The notes under the pieces are model-generated. The model was not told the DNA's origin, made no database searches, and saw only the letters and a program-made list of their open reading frames with translations. The translations under genes and the position numbers were made by a program. Shown here piece by piece: positions 24,316 through 35,510 of a DNA stretch of 64,000 nucleotides; the first letter of the stretch is position 1, and every line of letters begins with the position of its first letter. The DNA is from Liquidambar formosana. Lineage: Eukaryota; Streptophyta; Magnoliopsida; Saxifragales; Altingiaceae. The stretch spans positions 9,439,036-9,503,035 of the forward strand of contig CM077833.1 in the NCBI GenBank assembly GCA_039720395.1, written 5' to 3'.

Positions 24316-26067
24316 CCATTTTCTTATGAATTAGAAAACATATTACAATGGCTGACTTTTAGGAAATTTGCAACTGAGTTTTTTTTAACTCAGCAAATCT
24401 TCTTTCCGAATTTTGATTGAACAGTGGCAAGTATTCGCCTAACATGAAAACCTGGACTGTTCGTGGATAGGAACTTTTTCATAAGCTACATAGAAACCTT
24501 GCTATGTGAAATAAAAAACCAGAAAACTTATAGGGATGTAACTTTTTCCTCTAGTCTAGTCTTATGCATCTTTTGAATCATGTAACAAGGGTTTTGTTGC
24601 TATATGGGTAGGCTGCCAATATATACGGTGGGTCCATGGTTATTTGTAAGTTGTAACAATCTTATGCATGAATTAAGTAATATGGATAAGCCACAAATAC
24701 ATTAATATATGTCCATGATTACTAGGTATATCTAATTCAAGGCAGCCACCCATTGTGTATCTACCCCCAAAACATTAGTGGACCACAGCTCGATAATGGA
24801 TGCTAACACGGTGGTGCAGGCAAGACACTTAGAACGATGAGGTAGGGTCGTGGGGATCATGTTCAATTCATTATCAACAATGAAGAAAAGAATGATGATG
24901 GATTGAAACTAGCTAAGTAGGTTTTGAAGTAATAGCATATCAAGAGTGCCAATGTAAGATAGGAATCCCAAAATAGTAGTATCACAAAATACGATTGTTA
25001 TTGTCGCATAATTGAAAATTTAAAGGGAGCAAAATAGTAGTATCATATCAATTTGAACTTAAATCCACTAATCCACGATTCTTTCCCACATCATAGTGGA
25101 ATTAGTAGGGTGTTGTTCTCACACAAGCATTGCATGTAACACCACCTCTAGTTGTATAAAAAACAAATAGCTAAATTACAAAATATATTTAGAATTAGTT
25201 AAATTTGGAAAATCATGTGGGGCAGGTGCAAAGGCACATGTTTGAGTCTTGAGAGTGGCCAATTTGTATTCAAAAGTAAAGGTTAGGACTGAATTCAGCT
25301 CAGACTAATCCTTCCAGGACTCCGCTTAGTGGTACCATCACCGGGTAATGGCCTTTATGTGGTGCATACTGGACTAGATTGAAATTCACAATTATGTTTA
25401 TCAACCATCAAACTAAACTTTGCATTTTTTTTTCTTTCCATCTAGAAAATGCAGGATACTTCTCCTTCTCCCTATTGACAATTGGTGTGTCGACAAGTGT
25501 CCGACATGATACTCATGTTCAAAACTTCTTTGGACCCATATAGAAGTTTCCACCCCTATTTTTACTTAGATAATGTACAGAAGCATTATTGGGTTATCCC
25601 TTTTTGTTAAAAATAACTAATTATATGGTCATTATTTCCATCATTATTTTGAGTATGTTTTCTTCTTCTTCTTCTTCCTTTTTTTTTTTTTTTTTTTTTT
25701 TTTTGGTTCTATTATAGTAAAGTCACAAATATACACATATATAGTAGTGTTTCCATGGATAGATTTTTAGGAATCGGTGATGGGTAAGTTGGGATATAAT
25801 AGCTATAATGTTTGTTGTCAATAATCCAGTGGCTAATTTTAAGTGACTGGTTGCTGCCAAAGTGTCTATAATGTGATCAACATTAATTAAAAAGTAAATA
25901 ACAAAGAAAATATTTAACTCTTCCAGTCTAGAGCACCATTTGCATCAAAATGGCATTATTGCGAGGAACAATCTCTATGGATATTCAGATTATTTATGGT
26001 TCTGGCATTCTGCTATTTTCTTGGGGTACTTTCGTTTCTGGTTTAAGTGTTAAGTTCTGTTTACAGT
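24316..26067. other. Intronic DNA without recognised feature
   Basis: AT-rich sequence with no frame of note. It contains a CTT/T-rich run at about 25660-25704, ending in some two dozen T. A weak tRNA-like B-box phrase at about 25230-25245 was considered and not accepted as a SINE. Confidence 0.5.
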
Positions 26068-26180
26068 TGTTAAGTTTCTATCCTAAAAGCCTAAGCTGTT
26101 AGGTGGAGGAGCCAAACAGGTATATGAAGTGATGTTAGATTTTATATTTAGATGATGAGGGGTGTGGTATTTTTCCTACA
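26068..26180 (-). mobile_element. TRIM solo LTR (113 bp)
   Basis: The plus strand runs from TGTTAAGTTTCTATCC to GTATTTTTCCTACA. Its reverse complement matches the LTRs of the TRIM array at 43331-44036 from end to end (CTTGTTTGGG..CCACTT..AGCTTAGGCTTTT..CTTAACA order). ACAGT on the left and ACGGT, read across the neighbouring insertion, on the right form a 4/5 duplication. It has no partner LTR. Confidence 0.8.
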
Positions 26181-26184
26181 ACGG

Positions 26185-27992
26185 TGTAGACACCCCATTT
26201 TGTACCGGTTGTCATCTTAAGTCCCGTGATCCCGATGATGAGGTTTATTATTCGTCTTGACAAATGTAAAGTGATCCCAAACGAGCTAATGAAGTCACAG
26301 CAAAAATCCTAAGTTTATAGCCATTTTTCATTCAGCCCTGCTGCGTACGCACCTGTAATGGGTGCGGACGCGTTCATGCGTACGCAACCACTTGGAATGC
26401 GTACACATCCTCCCTTTTTATAGAAACTCCGGATTTAGTATTCCTTTCCCCCCAAGATTTCTAATTGGAAAGAAGAATCCTATTTGGAATGCAATTGCGG
26501 TTAGCAACCTGGGAAGGACTCCCAAAACCCTAAGGATCCCTATATATACACCATTATAATTTTGAAAGAGGAGAACCCTAATCCAAGGAGCCACCATACA
26601 CTTCACCGACAAACCCTAAATTGAGGATCCATGCTGTGGTTTTGGAGGCTTGCAAGGAGGAACTAAGCGGATTTGAAGGCGCGTAAACCTGAGGGTAACT
26701 TTCCTAATAATTTATATTCAGTTTCATAGGTTATGGTTATGCATGATTGAAGTAATATTGGTATAATCATATACATGCTGATTGATGTGTGTTATTTATT
26801 TATTCTGCATGATTTAGAAGAGTAGGGTTGTTAAAGAGTGAAATTCGTCATAATTTAGCAGCAGTTTTCTAAAATCAGCGATCGTATTTTAATCATAACT
26901 TTTGACTCCGAAGTCGGAATTTGATGAAATTGGTCTTCTTAGAAAGATAATTCAATTCTCTACGACTTTGTGTTTCACGAGTTTTGTCCAATTCCAACGT
27001 TTTCATACTCAAAAATGCGATTGAAGTTTCTGCTGTTGCAAAGTGACGAAAATCACTTTATTTTTCCTTTTTCTCTTTTGTTTATTTTATGTCATTATGC
27101 ATGATTATGGGTGAAATATGATGTTAGAATGCATGCTTAGGATGAATAAGTTGTCTAATCATTGTATATCATGCCATAATAGTGGAGTAGGTTAAATCTG
27201 AATAGGACTGATTGATTGCCCGTTTATCATTGTTATTATCAATTAATGATATTAATATTGATATGTTAGGAAAATATTCATTCTTCTGATTTCATAGTAA
27301 TGTTATTTGTTTGTAGTATTCTAGATATTTAGTTTTAGGGTTAGTTTGTATTGTTTTTTGTTTTCTATTTTTTTTTTCCTGGATTTTGGGATATGCCAAC
27401 GGGTTGTGTACGCATTGCTCATGGTTGCATACGCACCCCCGTTAAGGCAGACAATTTTATTCTCTCTAGGGTTTTTTGCATGATAGTATTTAGGGATTTT
27501 TATTTCTTAATTATTATTGTTTGGAATGTATGTGGATTATTGGAGCAGGATTAAAACAAGTGCAGGTATCTGAATTGAGGTGCGTACGCAATTGGCATAG
27601 ATGCGTACACACCATGCTCATTATAGGCAGAATGCTTTGTCTCTTGTTTTCTCCAGTTCTGTTTATATAGTTTCTAACTGTTCATTTGCATCTTCCATTC
27701 ATTATTGCGTGATATAATTATTGCATGCTTTAGGGTTAATTTTGGTTGAATATCATTTTAATTATGGCCAATAGTTATGTGTGGGGCCGGTTTCGACCGG
27801 GCATTGCTGGGTTCCTTACACCTTCCCTAGCGATGTACCCTAGCTCCGAACCCTCTCTGGTTATGACGAGTTGGACCCTGTTAGGGTTCAAGTTAGTTCT
27901 CAAGTCAAATTGGGTGGCGACTCCTTTCCGCGCTAGCCCTCCCGATTAGTGGCGTACTCCCGAGCCATGTGGTTTAGGACGTAGTGCTCACA
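26185..27992 (+). mobile_element. Solo LTR (1.8 kb), TGTAGACACC family
   Basis: It runs from TGTAGACACCCCATTTTG to AGTGCTCACA, flanked by a perfect AACGG duplication (26180-26184 and 27993-27997). It shares ends and the GGTGGCGACTCC block (27913-27924) with solo LTRs 1025-4190 and 39738-42324, though much shorter. A TATATATACACC box lies at 26541-26552. GCGTACGC motifs cluster at 26344-26408 and recur at 27406-27440 and 27581-27611. It is inserted at the edge of the TRIM LTR. Confidence 0.92.
26344..26408. repeat. TGCGTACGCA palindrome cluster in LTR U3
   Basis: GCGTACGC or close variants (GTGCGGACGC, GCGTACACA) occur four times in about 65 bp, 130-200 bp upstream of the TATA-like box. The motif is its own reverse complement. 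Further copies lie downstream at 27406-27440 and 27581-27611. Confidence 0.75.
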
Positions 27993-28319
27993 AACGGTGT
28001 TGGTATTGTATTTTCTCAGCTAGTGCTGTCAGATTACTAGTCCTAGTAAGTTGTAAGTTGGTAATAGATGTGCTCTGCAAATTTAATGGAGCATGATTTA
28101 CATCCATTAGGTTTTACTCACCTTCATGACTTTATTTCAAATATATTATTTTCCAGTAAACTTCATACTCACATGCTTGCTCATGATTTCTATGCAAATA
28201 ACCAGTCAATGTAGAGAATAAAGAGAGACTGAAAAGAATGCAAGCAACCAAGGGCTCCAGATCAACTTGGAATTTTGCAGGGTTAAGAATGTTATCAATA
28301 ACTCAGTTTTGTGGTGAGG

Positions 28320-29475
28320 GATGGGGGATGAGTGGAAGCTTCATTTGGTGAAGTAGGACTAGGTTTCTTCTCCCAAATATTGAGGAGGTTTGGGCATTAC
28401 ACTACTTAGATTGGTGAATCAAGTGTAATTGGGAAAGTGATGCAAGTTTGCTATGGATGGCGGTGCATTGTGGAGACAGGTTGTGGAGTAGAAATATGGC
28501 AGTGATGAAAGGGAGTGGTGGATTTGAGAGGTTAGACAATCCTATGGCGCAAGTGTGTGGATAGCTATTGTGGCTGGTTTTGGGGAATTTGTGGGTGAGG
28601 TTAAATTCAAAGTGGGAAGTGGGAAGTGAGGAACGAGTTAGATGGTGCTTGGATGTTTGGTGTGGGGATAGAGACTTAAAGGAGTCTTTTTCTACTCTCT
28701 ATAGTCTTGCGGTTGATAAAGTTGTGTGGGTAAAAAATAATTTGGTATGTTACTATGTTCTTGATGAGATACTCAATTGGGAGATTGCATTTATGAGGCT
28801 TTAGTGATTGGGCGTTGGATGAAGTGATGCCTTTTTTTGAAGGGATTTATGTATGTGGTGGATGTAAGTCACTAGGTTGAGGTGATCTGGATAAAATGTT
28901 GAGGAAGAGGACAGTCAATGCGGGTTTCACAATGAAGTCATTTTTGGCACTATTGGTTGGTGATAGGGGTTCTTTCCTTCCCAATGTCCAAGTTTGGTTG
29001 GTGTTGGTCCCTTCAAAGGTGTCTTTCTTCTTTTGGATGGCTATGTGGACGAAGTGTTTGCCTGTAGACAATTTTCAAAGATGAGGTTATGTTCTGCCAA
29101 TTCGGTGTGTGATGTGTAAGTAAGAGGCGGAACCCGTCGATCATCTTCTTATTTATTGCAAGGTTGCATGGGGTCTTTGGTCTTTTTGTTTGGGATTTTT
29201 GGTATTCATTGGGTCGTTTTGTTTGGGTTCCTCATGCCATCATCTGCTTGGTTCGGAAGGAGAGAAATAAGACACATTTTGAGAGGAAACATGCTTGACC
29301 TCCTTTTTGAATGGGGAGATCTGGACAGATTTTTGGACTGCACTCTTTTGATTCTTTTGTCACTTCTATTCACTATTAGTTTGGTTGTTTTTCCCTTTTG
29401 TTTTGTATACCTCACGTGTACAGGCTCTTTTCCCTTTTTTTTTATTAATAAAATTCTTACTTCATGATAAAAATA
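28320..29475 (+). pseudogene. 5'-truncated L1-type LINE, ORF2 3' end
   Basis: Three frames of the plus strand together show the end of a plant L1 ORF2. A GGLGI block lies near 28388, DRDLKESFSTLYSLAVDKV near 28670, and the zinc-binding reverse-transcriptase tail VPSKVSFFFWMAMWTKCL (29007-29062) follows, then a PVDHLL region near 29130. Stops and shifts break it repeatedly. It ends after TTAATAAAATTCTTAC with an A-rich tail near 29465-29480. No 5' end or duplication could be set. Confidence 0.7.
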
Positions 29476-29772
29476 AAACCCAGTTTTTGTTCCCTGCCAT
29501 TATTACCCCCTGAACCATTGATCCATGCCTGTGTGTCAACTTCAGTTTACATAGCAAACATAAGCAGTTACCAATGATCTTGTTTTTTGTTCCCCTACCA
29601 TTACTACCACATGAAATTTTAATGCATGTCTGAATCAGTTTGCAAGAAAAACGTTGCGATATTTGTTTACTGAATGCTTTCTATAATGGATGTACAAATA
29701 GTCATGTACGGCTTTCTGAATGTTCAATAACTGTGTACCAAGTTTGATTATCACTGGCTTCTTGGTTGGTTG

Positions 29773-29951
29773 TAGGGGTGCAACTTGGTTCGGGAAATTC
29801 CGAGGACCGGACCGTTCCGAGCAATTCGGTCCGGGACGGGACGGGACAAACAGTGTTCGGTCTGGGACTCGGGACAAATTTTTAAAACCGAATTTTTTCG
29901 GTCCGGGACTCGGTTTAGGGGATATGAGTTCCGGACCGTCCCGAATTCCCG

Positions 29952-29987
<36 letters not shown>

Positions 29988-30758
29988 AAACTTTTATGTT
30001 TCTTATGTATTTTTTATAATATAGAATATAATAATCTAATATTATATATTATCTTTGGTCAAAAAGAAGAAAGAAAGTGGTTGAAAGCTGTAAACCACTC
30101 CTGAATACAAAAACATAAAATAAATTAAACCTTACCTCTCCTTCACGATTTCAGATCTCCTTTTTCTCTTTCTTTTGGTAAAGCTTCCTCCCGGCCTCCC
30201 CAGCTCTTGCCTCACCTCCTGCCATTCACATCCACTGCGCCTCTATAGTCCCAGCGCCGGCAATCCCAACAAAACCTCATCCATTTCTTTTCTCTTCCTC
30301 TATTCATCTCTCTCTCTCTCTTTCTTTATTTTGTTTTCTATTATATTTTTTTCTATTTTAATTCTTTATGCCAAAAATCCACCTTCATAGTTGCAGATCT
30401 AGAAGAGGTGATGGCAGTGGGGTAAAGGTGAGCTCGTGATGGGTGGGAGTTTGTCAAATTTAGAGATTTGTTGATGGAGGAGGTGACGGCAACAGTGAGA
30501 AATGGAAAGTGGGTTTCGCCGGGAAAAATGGAGTTGGCCGGAGATTTTTAGCCGAAAATCCCATTTTACTTGAGAAAAAAAAATACAAACAAAAACCGAG
30601 TCCCGAACCGTCCCGAACCGAGAAAATTCGGTCCGGGACTAATTCGGTCCAAGCCTAAATCGGTCCGGTTCCGGTACAAGATTTAAGGTCCCGAATTACT
30701 TCGGTCCGGGACAGAAATGCCCCTGTCCCGGACCGTCCCGTACCGAGTTGCACCCCTA
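29773..30758. mobile_element. Non-autonomous hAT element (986 bp)
   Basis: Terminal inverted repeats begin TAGGGGTGCAACTTGG at the left and, reversed, TAGGGGTGCAACTCGG at the right. A perfect 8-bp duplication, GTTGGTTG, lies at 29765-29772 and 30759-30766, the hAT signature. Subterminal regions are packed with GGTCCGGGAC-like motifs on both sides (29805-29950 and 30595-30745), likely transposase binding sites by analogy with hAT elements. A (TA)n tract lies at 29955-29982. The middle has no transposase. Positions 30150-30560 are less AT-rich and differ in composition. Confidence 0.92.
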
Positions 30759-31049
30759 GTTGGTTGTTTTCACATCTATGCTTTACGCATATGGTTTTCA
30801 ACCACCCATGATTTCTCCTGTTTTGATGATTTTATAGTGTGCTTTTGAGCCACTTCAATGTTGGAGAAGAAAATTAAAATAAAACATAGGTCTCAGATGA
30901 TTCATATATTAGATGTTATTTCTAATCAATTATCCACTGTATTACGTTGAAAGTTGTTATTGATTGAGGGTAGGATCCAAGTATTATTTTAATTTTCTTG
31001 CATCCCTATCTTCTTTATTTCATTAGTGTGTTTTTCTTGTTTCTTGCAG

Positions 31050-31088
31050 GGAGGAGATCCCTCTCAGGAACGGAATTATTTTTTGGAG
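31050..31088 (+). CDS. Thioredoxin/GST-N fold plastid protein, exon 2 (39 nt)
   Basis: A 13-codon exon, GGDPSQERNYFLE, phase 0 on both sides, with acceptor TTCTTGCAG and donor GTAATC. It continues exon 1 (residues 103-115) and feeds exon 3 VATSSLSTLARLPWG in the order expected for the family. It is small for an exon placed between introns of 7.5 and 3.9 kb, so it is easily missed by gene finders. Confidence 0.88.
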
Positions 31089-31442
31089 GTAATCTCTTTC
31101 TCTAGTTGTATAGCTCATTTTCCTTTATAGTTGATTTGGCTAGGCTCATCACTCAATTACTATCTCTCAATTGGTAGGAAGTCCCACATCGTTATGGCTT
31201 CATCTACCTGTTTGGGCTTTCCACCTAATAGCTTAGGCTTTTAAGTTGGAAAGTTAGCATGGTATTAGAGCCAATCGTTCTGGTAGCCTGTTTGTGAGCC
31301 TGTCTTTGTTATCCATGTGACAGGCCTGTTCTTTTCATGTTAGTCTTGTACGTGAGGGGGTGTTGGGAAGTTCCACATCGCCCAAATATTGGGTTTGATA
31401 TGGTTTCGTACTTTCATATACTTGTTTGGGCCTTCCACCTAA

Positions 31443-31781
31443 TGATGTGCTAAGATGTATGCGGATCAGCAGCTTATATTAGTTCATTAGTATCTTGTAT
31501 TAGCTTGTATTAGTTGCATTAGCTTATGGGGTTAGTTTGTTAACTAGTTAGGGGTATTTTAGTCATTTCTCAACCTTTATTTGTGTATAAATAGTTGGTT
31601 AAGGGTTAGTTTGGTTAGTTTTTGGATTAATAACATATTTGTAATTGATTGTAGAGAGCTTTAAGCTTCTCTCTCTAGAAATCAAAGATCGTCTTGTTTT
31701 TTCCCTCACTGTGTAGTGAATTTTCTCTCTTTCTTGCATTTTCTTGCAAGTAGGCTTGATTGTTTGGTGTGGCTTTCATCA
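31443..31781 (+). repeat. 5' LTR of the deleted Gypsy-like element
   Basis: 339 bp, with TATA-like GTATAAATAG at about 31585-31594. Against the 3' LTR it shows scattered substitutions and a small indel near its start, so insertion is not very recent. Confidence 0.9.
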
Positions 31782-32669
31782 TTTGGTATCAGAGCCTGAG
31801 ATCCGAGAGTCTCTTGGAGAAATTTCTGCTATTTTCTCCCTCCTTTTCTGAGTCGTACAGATGGATTGTGGCACTGGTTTTGGTTGACACCTAGTTAGGG
31901 TCGATCGGTTGGAGCTTTCAGAGTGAATCGAAGCGTTTCTGTTCAATAACAATTGCAACAGAGGCTTTCTTCAGGATCGCAGATGACATTGGGATGTTTC
32001 AGGCATAATCACAGTAGAGTTAGGGTTTTCTCACCATTGCATTGAAGCAGTTAGGGCTCGAAATTCTTCCACTTAACTGTTTGACTCTTGGCTGGGAGGA
32101 GTTCTTGTGACAGAGTGGTGTTTGAGGCTCACAGAGGAAGCATAGATCTAGTCGAAATCAGATTTTGTGTCCAGGTGTTGCGATAGAGTGATTGCTGTTC
32201 TATTCTTGTACAGAAGTGTTCAAAGTTCTTTTCTGTAGTAGTTGAAGCAGCCATAGCTCTGTTCAAAGCATTCTACTGATTGACAGAGTATTCTGGAGGT
32301 GTCTTTTGATGTGATGAGGGAGTTGAAGGTCCTGCTGAAGTCGTAAGTCGCCTTTTGTTCGTTGTTGTGGTATACAACTGCTGGTAGACTGATCGAACCA
32401 TTGTTAGGCAGTGGGGAGTTCACAGTAGTTGAGTCGAGCTTCATCCTCTGTTCATTAATCGATCTTAAAGGTTTCTACTTTAGATTGAGAGCAGTTTTGT
32501 GTTACTCTGTTCGAAGCTTCTAGGTTGAGGAATTCTTCTTGCTGTGGTGGGAGTGCTATTTATTGAGTTTCTCTCTTGTCAAAGTGTTGCTGCTGTTTGA
32601 AAGAGCACTGTTTGCAGTGTTTATTGCATTTCAAACCTGTTTAGACTTTATAAAGTTTTTAAAACTGTT

Positions 32670-33200
32670 ATGGATCAAAGAGGATGAGGTAGGGGTAGAG
32701 GAATTGCTATAGACATTGATTTTGGGGCTGAAAATCACCCTTATATGGGTAGGATTGTAGGAATGATACCAACCAACAAAATCGACCACAAAGAGAAGAA
32801 ATTGGTGAGTTGAGGAGGAAAATTGAGGCTTTGAAGGATGTGGTCCAGCGACTACAACCTCCTCATGAGGTGTTTGATGCCTCATATGTACATTGAAATC
32901 CTGGATTTTCAAGAGAACCTTGATCCGGAGGATTTTCTTGCATGGGACAAATGCTATTGAGGGAGTATTTGTTTACCATCACATATTGGAAGATTGAAAG
33001 GTTAAGATAGCAAAGTCTTACCTTCAAGGTAGTGCCTCCATTTGGTGGAAGTGTTTGCAACGATGTCACCAATGGAGTGGAAAAGAAAATATTTGAAGAT
33101 GGGATAAGATGTGTAGGAAACTTCAAAAGAAATTTCTACCCTCCAGTTACATGCTGATTGACTTTGAAATAGTCAATGAGCATTGCAAAGGGCAATAAAT
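32670..33200 (+). pseudogene. Gypsy gag fragment
   Basis: Broken frames from an ATG at 32670 show an RGRGR-like start near 32685, FQ-NLDPEDFL-W near 32915, and a GSASIWWKCLQRC block near 33030. That block is followed by the LQKKFLPSSYMLIDFEIV region near 33120. This is the order seen in chromovirus-like Gypsy gag proteins. Several stops interrupt it, and no zinc knuckle was found. Confidence 0.6.
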
Positions 33201-33225
33201 TTGAGTTTCTTTTGACACTTATGTT

Positions 33226-33717
33226 GTGGCAAAGAAGGGAAGTCTTCCCAGTGGAGAATTGGTGGATATTTTGGATTATGTGGCTCCCGTGTTTGATCAT
33301 TATCACGAAGAGGCCTTCTTGTTTGATGAGTATGGTAGTGAGACATTTGTGTTTGATGAGGATGATGCTTTGTTGGGTAAGAAAGACAAAGTTTCTGCTG
33401 AAATTTTAGCAGATGACTTTGAAACAACTTCAATTTTTTATGTCTCTGATGATGATGTTGATAGTGGGCAAACATTAGGTGTTGATAAGGAAAATAGTGA
33501 AGAAATGGAGGAAATAGCTAGTGAAATTAATGGGGACAGCTGGGTTGTGGTGCAACAAGAAGCTTTGTTCTTTAAAGGAATGACAACTCCAACCATTGAT
33601 GAAGAGTTCTTTGTTCTTGGTGCTTTATTTCCACTTGATCGTGGGGCTGTTTTGGGGCTTTCAAGTGCTGATTTTGAGCTCCCGCTGCCAAGTTTTGATG
33701 AAGTTCCTTGTGATTAG
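33226..33717 (+). CDS. Acidic ORF of unknown function in the Gypsy derivative
   Basis: An uninterrupted 163-codon frame, longer than the decayed frames around it. The product is strongly acidic (runs such as FDEDDALL, SDDDVDSG, ENSEEMEEIASE) with almost no basic residues after the first 55 positions. I recognise no domain. It lies where protease/reverse transcriptase would be in a full element, between the gag fragment and the pol tail. It could be a spacer or linker ORF of the family, or chance. The real start might lie upstream in the same frame, where it is less clear. Confidence 0.4.
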   Translation: MAKKGSLPSGELVDILDYVAPVFDHYHEEAFLFDEYGSETFVFDEDDALLGKKDKVSAEILADDFETTSIFYVSDDDVDSGQTLGVDKENSEEMEEIASEINGDSWVVVQQEALFFKGMTTPTIDEEFFVLGALFPLDRGAVLGLSSADFELPLPSFDEVPCD

Positions 33718-33821
33718 CCTCCTGGATTGCATTTGATGCAAGATATGCTACCTTACTTTGATGAGGGACACAAGGAAGCATCTCCTATCAAGGAATACTC
33801 ATCATATACCTCTTTTAGAGA

Positions 33822-34187
33822 TTGAAAAGATACTTCGTGGTCATTTTCTTTGTGATTTGGGTCATGTGTGGTGATTTTGGTTCTAAGCTTCCAAATGGCT
33901 TCGATAAAGATTCTTTTCCATTTCCAAAGAAGATACACAACATGGGAAGACATGTGCTTGATTTTCTGCAAGATATTCATGCTTCTAAGAGGCTCACAAT
34001 TGAGAAGTCTAATTCCAAACTCAAGTCAAATGCTGATGTGTGTTGTACTTGTATGAAGTTTCTTTTCAAAGCAAGAGATCTTGCATGGGTGGTGCAAAAG
34101 GGAAACTTCAACAAGTCACATCATGGGCCACTTCTACTTCAATCTCCAAACTTGAGGATAAGTTTTTTTAATTTAGAGGAGGAATCC
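33822..34187 (+). pseudogene. Gypsy pol tail (integrase C-terminal region)
   Basis: A 122-codon frame includes KKIHNMGRHVLDFLQDIHA, then SNSKLKSNADVC and ARDLAWVVQKGNF. This matches the stretch of Gypsy integrases after the catalytic core (helical HEQV-type segment, then the GDLVW motif). The catalytic DDE region is missing upstream. The frame ends at the purine tract of the element. Confidence 0.6.
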
Positions 34188-34519
34188 TGATGTGCTAAGA
34201 TGTATGCTGCCCAGCAGCTTATAATAGTTCATTAGTAGCTTATATTAGCTTGTATTAGCTTGTGGGGTTAGTTTGTTAACTAGTTAGGGGTATTTTAGTC
34301 ATTTCCCAAACTTTGTTAGTGTATAAATAGTTGGTTAAGGGTTAGTTTGGTTAGTTTTTGGATTAATGACAGATTTGGAATTGATTGTAGAGAGCTTTAA
34401 GCTTCTCTCTCAAGAAATCAAAGATCCTCTTGTATTTTCCCTCACTTTCTAGTGAATTTTCTCTCTCTTTCTTGCATTTTCTTGCAAGTAGGCTTGATTG
34501 TTTGGAGTGGCTTTCATCA
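34188..34519 (+). repeat. 3' LTR of the deleted Gypsy-like element
   Basis: 332 bp, starting TGATGTGCTAAG and ending GGCTTTCATCA, directly followed by the CCTAA duplication at 34520-34524. Confidence 0.9.
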
Positions 34520-34817
34520 CCTAATAGCTTAGGCTTTTGGGACATCCATTTGCTCTTTTGCTATTGTTAGTTCTTACTTCTTAGTTGATTGTTCATGCCT
34601 TCTTTATCTTCTTAGAAAAGGTCGTAGAAAAGGGAAATGAATGCAAAGATGGTGGTGGCTGAAGAAGATTCTTAATAAAAAGGGAAATTCTTTCCTCTTG
34701 AAAAAATTTGTTACTTGACATTATCCTAGATGACATGGTTTAGTTTGAAGAGTAGATCTCCAATATATTGGAAGTTCAATACAAATATACAATATTGTAA
34801 ACCTTTCTCCTTGGATC

Positions 34818-34838
34818 ACACACACACACACACACATA

Positions 34839-34880
<42 letters not shown>
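34818..34880. repeat. (CA)n and (TA)n microsatellites
   Basis: CACACACA at 34818-34836 and TATATATA at 34845-34880 lie in intron 2, 85 bp from the exon 3 acceptor. Confidence 0.95.
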
Positions 34881-34884
<4 letters not shown>

Positions 34885-34964
34885 GGATATGTATGTTAAT
34901 TTGCATTAAGGAGGCCTATTTTCCAGCTTTTGCTGATGCCTATATAACTGTTGGTTGATAATAG

Positions 34965-35091
34965 GTGGCAACATCTTCCTTGTCTACTTTGGCAAGACTT
35001 CCATGGGGATCAAGATCACTATCAAACAATTTGCACAGCCAAGAGATCACTACAAGGGATCCTCCAATGCGCTTGCAAATCTTTGAATTTG
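34965..35091 (+). CDS. Thioredoxin/GST-N fold plastid protein, exon 3
   Basis: 127 nt, residues 116-157 plus one base of codon 158; acceptor GATAATAG, donor GTAAAG. It encodes VATSSLSTLARLPWG followed by a Ser/Asn-rich linker and PPMRLQIFEF, the first beta strand of the thioredoxin/GST-N fold just before the CxxC motif. Phase 1 at its end matches exon 4. Confidence 0.92.
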
Positions 35092-35510
35092 GTAAAGTTT
35101 CTTCCTGATTATACAGATAACTACTAGCCAGAAGTGTTCTTCATGATGTTTATGACATACCTCTTCATATTTCCCCTTTCTTTTTTGGCTACTCAGATTG
35201 AGAGTATTCTGCTATATGATTTACGTCATTTGAGTCTACATTCTCATATGATCTTCGGTGTTGGTTTGATTGCACCATTCTAGGAAACACATTACTGCCC
35301 CCCTTGCTCTTTTTTAATCTCTAATTGATATGTCAATGGACTTTTAACAGTTTCAGAGACTTGGATACTTCCAACTAAGTTTTTAGTTTCTTACACCACT
35401 GGGCACAGATAAAATCATTGTTGTGCATTTAATTTAGGGAATACCTTATTTTGTTTATAGGGATTGCAACTTTTCCCAAGTTGGATGTTCTAAATATAGT
35501 TTGTCAACAG

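Larger units (their letters stand above)
23582..31049 (+). other. Intron 1 (7.5 kb), TE-filled
   Basis: Donor GTAACT and acceptor TTTCTTGCAG. In order it holds a 0.5-kb solo LTR (23815-24315), unassigned AT-rich DNA, a TRIM solo LTR (26068-26180), a 1.8-kb solo LTR (26185-27992), a truncated LINE (about 28320-29475) and an hAT element (29773-30758). Splicing of flanking exons keeps the frame, so the intron is inferred to be removed whole. Confidence 0.85.
31443..34519 (+). mobile_element. Internally deleted Gypsy-like LTR element (3.1 kb)
   Basis: Two LTRs, 31443-31781 and 34188-34519, both start TGATGTGCTAAGATGTATGC and end GGCTTTCATCA. A perfect CCTAA duplication flanks the element (31438-31442 and 34520-34524). 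The iMet-type primer-binding site is TGGTATCAGAGC at 31784-31795, and the purine tract TTAGAGGAGGAATCC lies at 34173-34187. The interior keeps a Gypsy gag piece and the tail of pol but lacks protease, reverse transcriptase and most of integrase. It is therefore non-autonomous. Confidence 0.9.
31172..34544 (+). mobile_element. TRIM with an LTR element in its right LTR
   Basis: The left LTR (31172-31259) has the AGTCCCACATCG..AGCTTAGGCTTTTAAGTTGGAAA pattern. It is followed by a PBS-like TGGTATTAGAGCC (31260-31272), a short interior and the purine tract GTGAGGGGG (31352-31360). The right LTR starts TGTTGGGAAG at 31361, is split after 31442, and resumes at 34525-34544. Imperfect duplications TCAAT (31167-31171) and TCCAT (34545-34549) flank it. 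It belongs to the family arrayed at 43331-44036. Confidence 0.75.
31089..34964 (+). other. Intron 2 (3.9 kb), TE-filled
   Basis: Donor GTAATC and acceptor TGATAATAG. Almost all of it is a TRIM (31172-34544) that carries a 3.1-kb Gypsy-like deletion derivative (31443-34519). The remainder near the 3' end includes (CA)n and (TA)n tracts at 34818-34880. Confidence 0.85.

Noticed and set aside
25215..25430. Possible tRNA-derived SINE
   Set aside because: A GTTTGAGTCTTG phrase resembles a B box, but no convincing A box, tail or target-site duplication was found.
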